Under the pieces are notes generated by a model that saw only the letters and a list, made by a program, of their open reading frames with translations, did no database searches and was not told where the DNA came from. This document shows positions 57,649 through 63,439 of a stretch of DNA of 64,000 nucleotides, in pieces. Position 1 is the first letter of the stretch. Each line of letters opens with the position of its first letter. Source of the stretch: Streptococcus oralis (GTDB taxonomy: Bacteria; Bacillota; Bacilli; Lactobacillales; Streptococcaceae); contig NZ_CP046523.1 of assembly GCF_021497885.1 (NCBI RefSeq), positions 787,501 to 851,500 of the forward strand. The letters are read 5' to 3'. A program made the translations under genes and the position numbers.

Positions 57649-57963
57649 ATGGAACTTAAATTTGTGATTCCCAACATGGAAAAAACATTCGGCAATTTAG
57701 AATTTGCTGGCGAGGATAAAGTCGTTCAGCGAAGAATCAACGGACGGCTAACTGTCTTATCAAGAAGCTATAATCTCTATTCTGATGTTCAAAGAGCAGA
57801 TGATATTGTGGTGGTGCTTCCTGCTGAAGCTGGCGAAAAACATTTCGGCTTTGAGGAACGTGTGAAGTTAGTCAATCCACGTATTACCGCAGAGGGCTAC
57901 AAAATCGGCACTCGTGGTTTTACAAATTACCTTTTACATGCTGACGACATGATAAAAGAATAA
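57649..57963 (+). CDS. Tn916 Orf23-like protein (DUF961/YdcP family)
   Basis: 104 residues. DUF961 protein of Tn916-family conjugative elements (ELKFVIPNMEKTFGNLEFAG; VVQRRINGRLTVLSRSYNLY; HFGFEERVKLVNPRITAEGY). In these elements the YdcP-type proteins are helicase processivity or replication accessory factors (HelP-like) in ICEBs1. AAAGAAAGGATAGG lies before the ATG. It is followed 16 bases later by a paralogue (orf22), the typical Tn916 order. Confidence 0.9.
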   Translation: MELKFVIPNMEKTFGNLEFAGEDKVVQRRINGRLTVLSRSYNLYSDVQRADDIVVVLPAEAGEKHFGFEERVKLVNPRITAEGYKIGTRGFTNYLLHADDMIKE

Positions 57964-57978
57964 AGAAAGAGAGGAAAA

Positions 57979-58365
57979 ATGATGAGATTAGCAAATGGCA
58001 TTGTATTAGATAAAGACACGACTTTTGGAGAATTGAAATTCTCTGCTCTACGTCGTGAAGTGAGAATCCAAAATGAAGACGGGTCGGTTTCAGATGAAAT
58101 CAAGGAACGTACCTATGACTTAAAATCCAAAGGACAAGGACGCATGATTCAAGTAAGTATTCCTGCCAGCGTGCCTTTGAAAGAGTTTGATTATAACGCA
58201 CGGGTGGAACTTATCAATCCCATTGCGGACACCGTTGCTACTGCCACCTATCAAGGAGCAGATGTTGACTGGTATATCAAGGCAGACGATATTGTGCTGA
58301 CAAAGGATTCTAGTTCATTCAAAGCTCAACCACAAGCAAAGAAAGAACCGACACAAGACAAATAG
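57979..58365 (+). CDS. Tn916 Orf22-like protein (DUF961/YdcP family)
   Basis: 128 residues, a second DUF961 protein. Recognised by RLANGIVLDKDTTFGELKFS, RTYDLKSKGQGRMIQVSIPA and EFDYNARVELINPIADTVAT; the Gln/Lys-rich tail is typical. It is related to Orf23 but carries an extended linker after NEDGSVSDEIKER. HelP-like roles in ICE replication are inferred from ICEBs1. GAGAGGAAAA precedes tandem ATG codons; the first was used. Confidence 0.9.
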   Translation: MMRLANGIVLDKDTTFGELKFSALRREVRIQNEDGSVSDEIKERTYDLKSKGQGRMIQVSIPASVPLKEFDYNARVELINPIADTVATATYQGADVDWYIKADDIVLTKDSSSFKAQPQAKKEPTQDK

Positions 58366-58393
58366 TCGCTAGGTAGAAAGGAGACTTTTTCGC

Positions 58394-59779
58394 ATGAAAC
58401 AGCGTGGTAAAAGGATTCGCCCATCTGGTAAAGATTTAGTCTTTCATTTTACGATAGCGTCACTCCTGCCTGTTTTCCTGCTGGTTGTCGGACTGTTTCA
58501 TGTGAAGACAATCCAGCAGATCAACTGGCAGGATTTTAACCTATCACAAGCAGATAAGATTGACATTCCCTATTTAATTATCAGTTTCAGTGTCGCAATT
58601 CTTATCTGCTTGCTGGTAGCGTTTGTATTCAAACGGGTTCGCTATGATACGGTTAAACAACTTTACCACCGTCAAAAACTGGCAAAGATGATACTTGAAA
58701 ACAAGTGGTATGAATCTGAACAGGTCAAAACAGAGGGTTTCTTTAAAGATAGTGCTGGTCGTACAAAGGAAAAGATAACCTACTTCCCTAAAATGTATTA
58801 TCGACTTAAAAATGGCTTGATACAGATACGGGTGGAAATCACGCTGGGAAAATATCAAGACCAACTCTTACACTTGGAAAAGAAATTAGAGAGTGGCTTG
58901 TACTGTGAGCTGACGGATAAAGAGTTAAAGGATTCCTATGTGGAATATACTTTGCTCTATGACACCATAGCCAGTCGTATTTCTATTGATGAAGTAGAAG
59001 CTAAAGATGGTAAACTTCGCTTAATGAAAAACGTATGGTGGGAATATGATAAGCTCCCTCATATGTTGATTGCTGGTGGTACAGGTGGCGGTAAAACTTA
59101 CTTTATACTGACACTGATTGAAGCCTTGCTTCATACAGATTCAAAACTGTATATTCTTGACCCGAAAAATGCTGACCTTGCGGACTTAGGTTCTGTGATG
59201 GCAAATGTCTACTATAGAAAAGAAGACTTGCTTTCTTGCATTGAAACATTCTATGAAGAAATGATGAAACGTAGTGAGGAAATGAAGCAGATGAAGAACT
59301 ATAAGACTGGCAAAAATTATGCTTACTTAGGTCTCCCGGCACACTTCTTAATCTTTGATGAATACGTCGCTTTCATGGAAATGCTGGGAACAAAAGAAAA
59401 CACCGCAGTTATGAATAAGCTGAAACAGATTGTCATGTTAGGTCGTCAAGCTGGCTTCTTTCTAATACTGGCTTGTCAACGTCCAGACGCAAAATATTTA
59501 GGCGACGGAATCCGTGATCAGTTTAATTTCAGAGTGGCTTTAGGTCGTATGTCTGAAATGGGCTATGGCATGATGTTTGGCAGTGACGTACAAAAGGATT
59601 TCTTCTTAAAGCGAATCAAAGGTCGTGGCTATGTTGATGTAGGAACAAGTGTCATATCAGAGTTTTATACTCCCCTTGTACCAAAAGGATATGATTTCTT
59701 GGAGGAAATTAAAAAGTTATCCAACAGCAGACAGTCCACGCAGGCGACGTGCGAAGCGGAAGTCGCAGGTGTGGACTGA
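58394..59779 (+). CDS. Tn916 Orf21-like coupling protein (FtsK/SpoIIIE family)
   Basis: 461-residue type IV coupling ATPase that delivers the relaxase-DNA complex to the conjugation machinery. Two membrane helices (about 17-37 and 55-78) are followed by an FtsK/SpoIIIE-type ATPase: Walker A AGGTGGGKTYFIL (about 227-239), Walker B HFLIFDEYVAFMEM (about 316-329) and QRPDAKYLGDGIRDQFNFRV. Full length and intact. Its stop lies only about 40 bases before the oriT break, so it has lost its normal downstream neighbour orf20 in this window. Confidence 0.93.
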   Translation: MKQRGKRIRPSGKDLVFHFTIASLLPVFLLVVGLFHVKTIQQINWQDFNLSQADKIDIPYLIISFSVAILICLLVAFVFKRVRYDTVKQLYHRQKLAKMILENKWYESEQVKTEGFFKDSAGRTKEKITYFPKMYYRLKNGLIQIRVEITLGKYQDQLLHLEKKLESGLYCELTDKELKDSYVEYTLLYDTIASRISIDEVEAKDGKLRLMKNVWWEYDKLPHMLIAGGTGGGKTYFILTLIEALLHTDSKLYILDPKNADLADLGSVMANVYYRKEDLLSCIETFYEEMMKRSEEMKQMKNYKTGKNYAYLGLPAHFLIFDEYVAFMEMLGTKENTAVMNKLKQIVMLGRQAGFFLILACQRPDAKYLGDGIRDQFNFRVALGRMSEMGYGMMFGSDVQKDFFLKRIKGRGYVDVGTSVISEFYTPLVPKGYDFLEEIKKLSNSRQSTQATCEAEVAGVD

Positions 59780-59782
59780 TCT

Positions 59783-59833
59783 TGCTGGCTGGTGTGGCAA
59801 TAGCCACGCCAGCACTTAACCCCCCGTTTCTAA
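59783..59833 (+). other. left half of a Tn916-family origin of transfer (oriT)
   Basis: A hairpin (TGCTGGC with GCCAGCA; inner GTGGC with GCCAC) is followed by ACTTAA, six C and GTTTCTAA. From memory, Tn916-family oriT continues CTAACAGG-type sequence to complete an inverted repeat with the C run; here it changes at 59834 to TTCCGAG. No G-rich right arm follows. So the nic region is split at this point. Confidence 0.72.
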
Positions 59834-59925
59834 TTCCGAGAATTGATTTGAAATGAAAAAGAATGCTAATAAATCAACATTCCTTTGATGTTAATTTTGA
59901 AAGAAGTAATTTATTTTGTATGTTT

Positions 59926-59947
59926 AGCTACCAAAAAGCTACCAAAA
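59926..59947. repeat. two tandem copies of an 11-bp repeat
   Basis: AGCTACCAAAA occurs twice back to back. It lies about 90 bases inside the left end of the inserted element, where tyrosine-integrase arm-type sites are expected. Confidence 0.6.
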
Positions 59948-59974
59948 ATTTTCCATCTTTTAATTTTTTGCATA

Positions 59975-60010
59975 AGAAAAAGCGACTAAGATTTCTATTT
60001 CTTAATCGCC
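59975..60010 (-). terminator. terminator for the minus-strand cargo operon
   Basis: On the minus strand GCGATTAAG pairs with CTTAGTCGC around ten bases and is followed by TTTTTC. Confidence 0.72.
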
Positions 60011-60202
60011 TTATATCTTCAATATTCAGTTTATTTTAGTATAGAGAAAGACTTCTTTTCCTACCCTACAATATCCATACAAGTTTTATAGGTTTCATCT
60101 CATAAAAACTTGTACCTTGCTAAGTTCAACAAACTGGGATTTATATTTTACTTACAAAATAGTATGAAAAACTATACGAATAAGTAGGGAGTTCAAGATG
60201 TA

Positions 60203-60571
60203 CTAAATATCCAGTACCTCTACTATTTCTCCATTTTTTTCTTTAAACATAATTTTTTTGACTACTTCTTCTCCTAAATATTTTGTAAACTTAGTCAATT
60301 CTGTTGATACTTCAAATACTATATTATGTTTTATATCACTTAATTCAAAACTCGAATCATATCTTGTTTTATCTGACCAATAGTTCCAATTTATATCTGT
60401 CCTTTCATAATAAACATAGTTTCCTTTTGGAGTTACAAATACTCTTTTATTTATTAACTTCTTTTCATCTTCGGATTTAAATATTTCAGAATACAGCTTC
60501 ATCCCTTTAAATACTTTGTAATTGCTAATTTTATCATTTGAAATATTTAATTTAATTTCTTCATACTTCAT
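60203..60571 (-). CDS. EXLDI-type protein
   Basis: 122 residues ending in EIVEVLDI, the C-terminal E-x-L-D-I signature after which this family is named. It is strand-rich (KRVFVTPKGNYVYYERTDIN; WNYWSDKTRYDSSFELSDIK), with no membrane segment. Function unknown; members are often found next to transcriptional regulators or in mobile DNA. The start at 60571 follows TGGAGGTTTTCT. It is the last gene of the minus-strand cargo block, 26 bases after the HEAT-repeat gene, and AT-rich. Confidence 0.68.
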   Translation of the reverse strand: MKYEEIKLNISNDKISNYKVFKGMKLYSEIFKSEDEKKLINKRVFVTPKGNYVYYERTDINWNYWSDKTRYDSSFELSDIKHNIVFEVSTELTKFTKYLGEEVVKKIMFKEKNGEIVEVLDI

Positions 60572-60597
60572 AGAAAACCTCCACAAATTCAAATTTG

Positions 60598-61215
60598 TCA
60601 TACAATCAATTTACTTGCCAATTTGTAAACCTGTTGTATCTTTTTACTTTCTAATTTCCAGCTATCAAGCTCAATTTTAATCAACTCTGGAAATTTCTTA
60701 CTAATGTCCCTTAAAGCATTTCCAACAGATTTTCTCACATATTCGCTTGCATCTTCTTTTAAGTTTGCAATTCTTTCAATAGCTTCATTCGGATTATCTT
60801 TGAAATATGGTCTACTTGTCCATATTCTTAACCCCTCTGTAACTGCTCTCCTTGTATTAGGATTATTGTTTTTTAACCATTCATCAATTATTGGAAGTGC
60901 TTTTTCATATCCTATTTTCTTGCAAAATTCATCAAATGCCTTTGCCAATACTTCCTGAACTCTCCAATTGTCATCCTTGGAAACTTCATCTCTCATAAAT
61001 GCTAAAATATCAGCTTGTTCTGATAAATATCCAAAAAGAAATACACCGTACATTCTTACTTGATAGGTATCAGATTTATATGCTAAAAATGCCAAATTCT
61101 TAGCATATTCATTATCATTAGCTTTATAATCAGTTAAGGCTCTTTTCTCTTCCTCTTTGAAACCATTTTCTATCAAAGAAAACTCTTTTTCTAAACTCGC
61201 AATATATTCTTTCAA
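60598..61215 (-). CDS. HEAT-repeat protein, AlkD-like (DNA alkylation repair family)
   Basis: 205 residues, almost entirely helical. The repeats SDTYQVRMYGVFLFGYLSEQ, NWRVQEVLAKAFDEFCKKIG, NPNTRRAVTEGLRIWTSRPY and ASEYVRKSVGNALRDISKKF match the AlkD/HEAT DNA-glycosylase family, including the TRRAVTEGLR and VRKSVGNAL helices. A repair glycosylase role is inferred, not shown; some members only bind DNA. The TTG at 61215 was preferred because GAGGAGG sits nine bases upstream; the ATG at 61233 would place that motif inside the gene. Confidence 0.75.
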   Translation of the reverse strand: MKEYIASLEKEFSLIENGFKEEEKRALTDYKANDNEYAKNLAFLAYKSDTYQVRMYGVFLFGYLSEQADILAFMRDEVSKDDNWRVQEVLAKAFDEFCKKIGYEKALPIIDEWLKNNNPNTRRAVTEGLRIWTSRPYFKDNPNEAIERIANLKEDASEYVRKSVGNALRDISKKFPELIKIELDSWKLESKKIQQVYKLASKLIV

Positions 61216-61248
61216 GTTGCCTCGCCTCCTCATAAAATATCTATTTTC

Positions 61249-61403
61249 CTACAACGCTTTAATCTTCTCATTTATCAATTCAATAAACAGATTGGAGCAA
61301 ATCAAGCCAAAATGACTGACTGTCTTGTCTTTCATTGCCACGGTTTTCCCAGCGTTTAATAAATGCTTTAGCTTGCTTTTTTTTGTTCTCGGATGTTATT
61401 CAC
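61249..61403 (-). pseudogene. remnant of a DNA methyltransferase gene (MmeI/type II R-M like)
   Basis: On the minus strand a GTG at 61403, with GGAGAAT before it, starts NNIREQKK. After a run of eight A a neighbouring frame continues KQAKAFIKRWENRGNERQDS, then QSFWLDLLQSVY, the characteristic N-terminus of large class I/MmeI-like restriction-modification methyltransferases. Another frame change leads to LFIELINEKIKAL and a stop. Only the two ends of a once much longer gene seem to remain. It directly follows the XRE gene, like a controller-methyltransferase pair. Confidence 0.65.
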
Positions 61404-61425
61404 TTTTAATTCTCCAACCAATGCA

Positions 61426-61728
61426 TTATTTTGACTTGTTTATTAAGAAGTCCTGTAAAAGACTAATAATTTGGTTTTTATCTTCCTCTCTTAATTCATG
61501 CTCTCTCAATAAACTAACAATTTCTTCTAGTCCGTCATCACGTCCTTTTAAAATCTCAAAAGACGTTCCAAAGATTTCAGCTAATTTTTCTACTGTTTCA
61601 TCTTTTGGATTTCTTCCCCCGTTTTCCCATCTAGCGTACTGGGCTTGAGCTACACCCAATTTTTCAGCAACTTCTAATTGAGTAAGTCCTGCATCTAGTC
61701 GGGCTTTTTTTATATTGTCTTTTAACAT
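61426..61728 (-). CDS. XRE-family HTH transcriptional regulator
   Basis: 100 residues. The N-terminal helix-turn-helix (IKKARLDAGLTQLEVAEKLG; VAQAQYARWENGGRNPKDET) is of the Cro/C1 type, followed by a helical tail (LREHELREEDKNQIISLLQD) probably used for dimerisation. AAAGGAATTTTAAA precedes the ATG. Two AACCA-AAA-TGGTT palindromes bracket its own -10, so it most likely represses itself, and a third copy lies toward the relaxase gene. It may also act as an R-M controller, since a methyltransferase remnant follows. Confidence 0.85.
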   Translation of the reverse strand: MLKDNIKKARLDAGLTQLEVAEKLGVAQAQYARWENGGRNPKDETVEKLAEIFGTSFEILKGRDDGLEEIVSLLREHELREEDKNQIISLLQDFLINKSK

Positions 61729-61761
61729 TTTAAAATTCCTTTCGTTTTTCTATTGACTTAT

Positions 61762-61774
61762 AACCAAAATGGTT
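61762..61774. promoter_or_regulatory. XRE operator 1
   Basis: AACCA-AAA-TGGTT palindrome between the XRE start codon and its -10, 28 bases centre to centre from operator 2. Confidence 0.72.
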
Positions 61775-61776
61775 GT

Positions 61777-61805
61777 ATTATACTTATATAACCAAAATGG
61801 TTATA
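61777..61805 (-). promoter_or_regulatory. promoter of the XRE regulator
   Basis: On the minus strand, TATAAT at 61777-61782 with a weak TATAAC -35 at 61800-61805, 17 bases apart. The -35 overlaps operator 2 and the transcription start region overlaps operator 1. Confidence 0.6.
61790..61802. promoter_or_regulatory. XRE operator 2
   Basis: Second AACCA-AAA-TGGTT copy; its palindrome extends to TATAACCA and TGGTTATA. Confidence 0.72.
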
Positions 61806-61917
61806 TAAAAACAAAGCATACAAAATAGGTAATACTAGTTAGCTTATGAATATGCAAAAACACCCCAGAAAGCTCTGCAAAGCATTCTGAGGCTTTCGTT
61901 TAAAACTAATATGATTA

Positions 61918-61930
61918 TACCAAAATGGTA
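61918..61930. promoter_or_regulatory. third XRE-type operator
   Basis: TACCA-AAA-TGGTA, a variant of the same palindrome, 320 bases before the relaxase start. It could link the repressor to relaxase expression. Confidence 0.5.
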
Positions 61931-62037
61931 ATAAAAAGTCCATAAGAAGCCAAATTTCGCTAGCTAAGGACATTATGGCTTCTATACAGTAAAAGTCAGA
62001 AAAATTGGCAACACTTACTCCTACCATTCGCCCAGTA

Positions 62038-62112
62038 TAGAGATTGTGAGACAAGAGCAAGGGCGCAAGCCGAAGGCAATGCGCCCGAAGCACGCAGTTC
62101 TCTCAATCTCTA
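62038..62112. other. nested hairpin, candidate single-strand origin
   Basis: TAGAGATTG (62038) pairs with CAATCTCTA (62104); the stem continues GAGA/TCTC past a one-base bulge. Inside, GGGCGCA (62061) pairs with TGCGCCC (62080). Strong nested stems just upstream of a Rep/relaxase gene are typical of sso elements that start second-strand synthesis in rolling-circle plasmids and ICEs. Confidence 0.5.
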
Positions 62113-62120
62113 AGGAAATA

Positions 62121-62142
62121 GCTGGCGTTTCTAACAGCCAGC
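62121..62142 (+). other. candidate nic/origin of transfer of the inserted element
   Basis: GCTGGC and GCCAGC flank ten bases GTTTCTAACA. The core matches the TCTAACA core I recall from Tn916 and ICEBs1 nic regions, and its CGTTTCTAA is identical to the last nine bases of the broken ICE oriT (59825-59833). Confidence 0.55.
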
Positions 62143-62246
62143 AAACAGATACACTTAAGGCAACGCCCTAAGTAACGTGTCGTCAGCAAAACTCAATAGT
62201 AACATTGACCTACGCATTTAGCAATTATAGAAAGGAGGCATTACAG

Positions 62247-63239
62247 ATGAAAAATAACCTTCAAGCACTACGAGAATATCAAAGCCAAGTAGATTTATCA
62301 GAACTAGAAAAATCTATTTATATCAGTATTGACCGACTAACAGTAATTCTTGATAGAGACAACTGTTCTCTAAGACGTATATTTTGGGAATTAAGAAATT
62401 CTATCGATTCTATTATTCAAGAATTTAGCATTCAAGCAAATCTAAAAGAAGATTATTTTACACTTTATAAAATGGTAAATGAGGATAGTATTAATCTAAT
62501 TTTCTTCCAATTATCAACCTATGGTGGTTTTCAAGTCATACGTTTAGACTTCAACCCAAACTCGCTTAAAGAATTTGGAGGTCTTCAAGTATGGCGACAG
62601 ATTATGAATTATGCTCGATTAAATGGATTAGATGTTAGACTATCACGCTTAGACCTTGCTTTTGATATCTTTAACAGACCAGAAATAGTCTTTTTACAAC
62701 ATATCAAAGGTGGAGTTAGTCATAAAATATTCTATGGTAGAGGAGGAAACATAGAAAGCAAATACTGGGGTGCTAGTGGTAGTAATGTTCAAGTACGTTT
62801 ATACGATAAGAACATAGAGGTATTAAGTCATAAGAGAGCCGATAAATTAAATATCGAGAGTAAACCTTTCTGGTGGCGGTTGGAGTTTCAACTTCGAACA
62901 AAGGCTATAAACTCAGAAACCATTTCAGAGATTTCCAAACGACTAGAGAATTTTAGTTTTTTTAGTCTTTCAAGTGTTCCAGATGATAGCAAAGCATTTG
63001 CTTATATCTTTCTCCATGCACCAGCTCTTTTACCCGAATTATTCCCCTATCTGAAACCTAACACTATAAGAGTCAAAAAAACTAGGCTTAGAAAACACCT
63101 AAAAGCATTTGATAGTAACTCATTTTCTTTAGAGCTTCAAGATGCACTAAAAAAACAAATACCTCGATTAAACAATGAATTAAAACAATTAATAGGAGAA
63201 TTCATTGAACTTACTAGTAAAGGAGAAGATAATTTATGA
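62247..63239 (+). CDS. Rep_trans-family initiator/relaxase (MobT/Orf20/NicK type)
   Basis: 330 residues. Conserved features of the Rep_trans family are NYARLNGLDVRLSRLDLAFD (about 121-140), with the acidic metal-site RLDLAFD, and KYWGASGSNVQVRLYDK (about 172-188), where Y173 is the likely nicking tyrosine. The C-terminal part is helical. Such proteins nick at oriT or at a rolling-circle origin to start transfer and replication; this one probably acts on the structured DNA just upstream. AAAGGAGG is well placed before ATG 62247. Overlaps the next gene by four bases. Confidence 0.85.
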   Translation: MKNNLQALREYQSQVDLSELEKSIYISIDRLTVILDRDNCSLRRIFWELRNSIDSIIQEFSIQANLKEDYFTLYKMVNEDSINLIFFQLSTYGGFQVIRLDFNPNSLKEFGGLQVWRQIMNYARLNGLDVRLSRLDLAFDIFNRPEIVFLQHIKGGVSHKIFYGRGGNIESKYWGASGSNVQVRLYDKNIEVLSHKRADKLNIESKPFWWRLEFQLRTKAINSETISEISKRLENFSFFSLSSVPDDSKAFAYIFLHAPALLPELFPYLKPNTIRVKKTRLRKHLKAFDSNSFSLELQDALKKQIPRLNNELKQLIGEFIELTSKGEDNL

Positions 63240-63439
63240 ACGATAAACTAACTATGACAGTACAAGATATTATGGACTTAGGGTTCTCAAAATGGACTGC
63301 TTATAATATTCTACGACAAGCAAAACATATTATGATTGAGCGTGGTTTCGATTTCTATAACAATAAAGGGCTCGGAACTGTTCCCGTATCAGTTGTATCA
63401 GAAATTCTTGGATTGGAGGAACTAAATGTCAAAAACTAG
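63236..63439 (+). CDS. DUF3173 family protein
   Basis: 67 residues with a helix-turn-helix-like pattern: MTVQDIMDLGFSKWTAYNIL, followed by RQAKHIMIERGFDFYNNKGL and GTVPVSVVSEILGLEE. DUF3173 proteins occur immediately upstream of tyrosine integrases in streptococcal mobile elements and are probable excisionase or directionality factors; that role is inferred from context. The ATGA overlap with the relaxase gene and the 14-base overlap with the integrase gene show one transcript. Confidence 0.82.
   Translation: MNDKLTMTVQDIMDLGFSKWTAYNILRQAKHIMIERGFDFYNNKGLGTVPVSVVSEILGLEELNVKN

Larger units (their letters stand above)
57313..59833 (+). mobile_element. left part of a Tn916-family ICE, interrupted in oriT
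   Basis: From the likely terminus near 57313 the segment holds a regulatory leader, a 24-codon ORF and the Tn916-type genes orf23, orf22 and orf21 in their normal order. It ends at the nic inverted repeat of the transfer origin. Everything that should follow (orf20 relaxase, conjugation genes, cargo, xis and int) is absent up to base 64000, where unrelated mobile DNA lies. Either the remainder is right of the window beyond an inserted element, or it was lost. Confidence 0.8.
59834..60202. other. left end of the inserted element, no gene
   Basis: 369 bases without a plausible gene. It contains an imperfect hairpin (AAATCAACAT with ATGTTAATTT near 59870-59898), the tandem 11-bp repeats, and a minus-strand terminator. 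The remainder is AT-rich with no recognisable signal. Confidence 0.5.
61803..62246. other. intergenic region with structured origin-like DNA
   Basis: 444 bases without a plausible gene between the XRE regulator and the relaxase. It holds, in order, an imperfect hairpin near 61864-61893, the third XRE operator, an inverted repeat AGAAGCC (61945) with GGCTTCT (61977), a large nested hairpin at 62038-62112, a nic-like inverted repeat at 62121-62142 and another hairpin at 62153-62173. The density of structure suggests replication or transfer origins. Confidence 0.65.

Noticed and set aside
59834..59900. Simple truncation of the ICE by relaxase-mediated oriT-oriT joining
   Set aside because: Such joining would continue from CTAA into the CAGCCAGC arm of the second nic site, but the sequence continues TTCCGAG; insertion by the integrase fits better.
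61839..62093. 84-residue minus-strand frame in the origin-like gap
   Set aside because: It overlies operators and hairpins, has no ribosome-binding site and does not look like a protein family.
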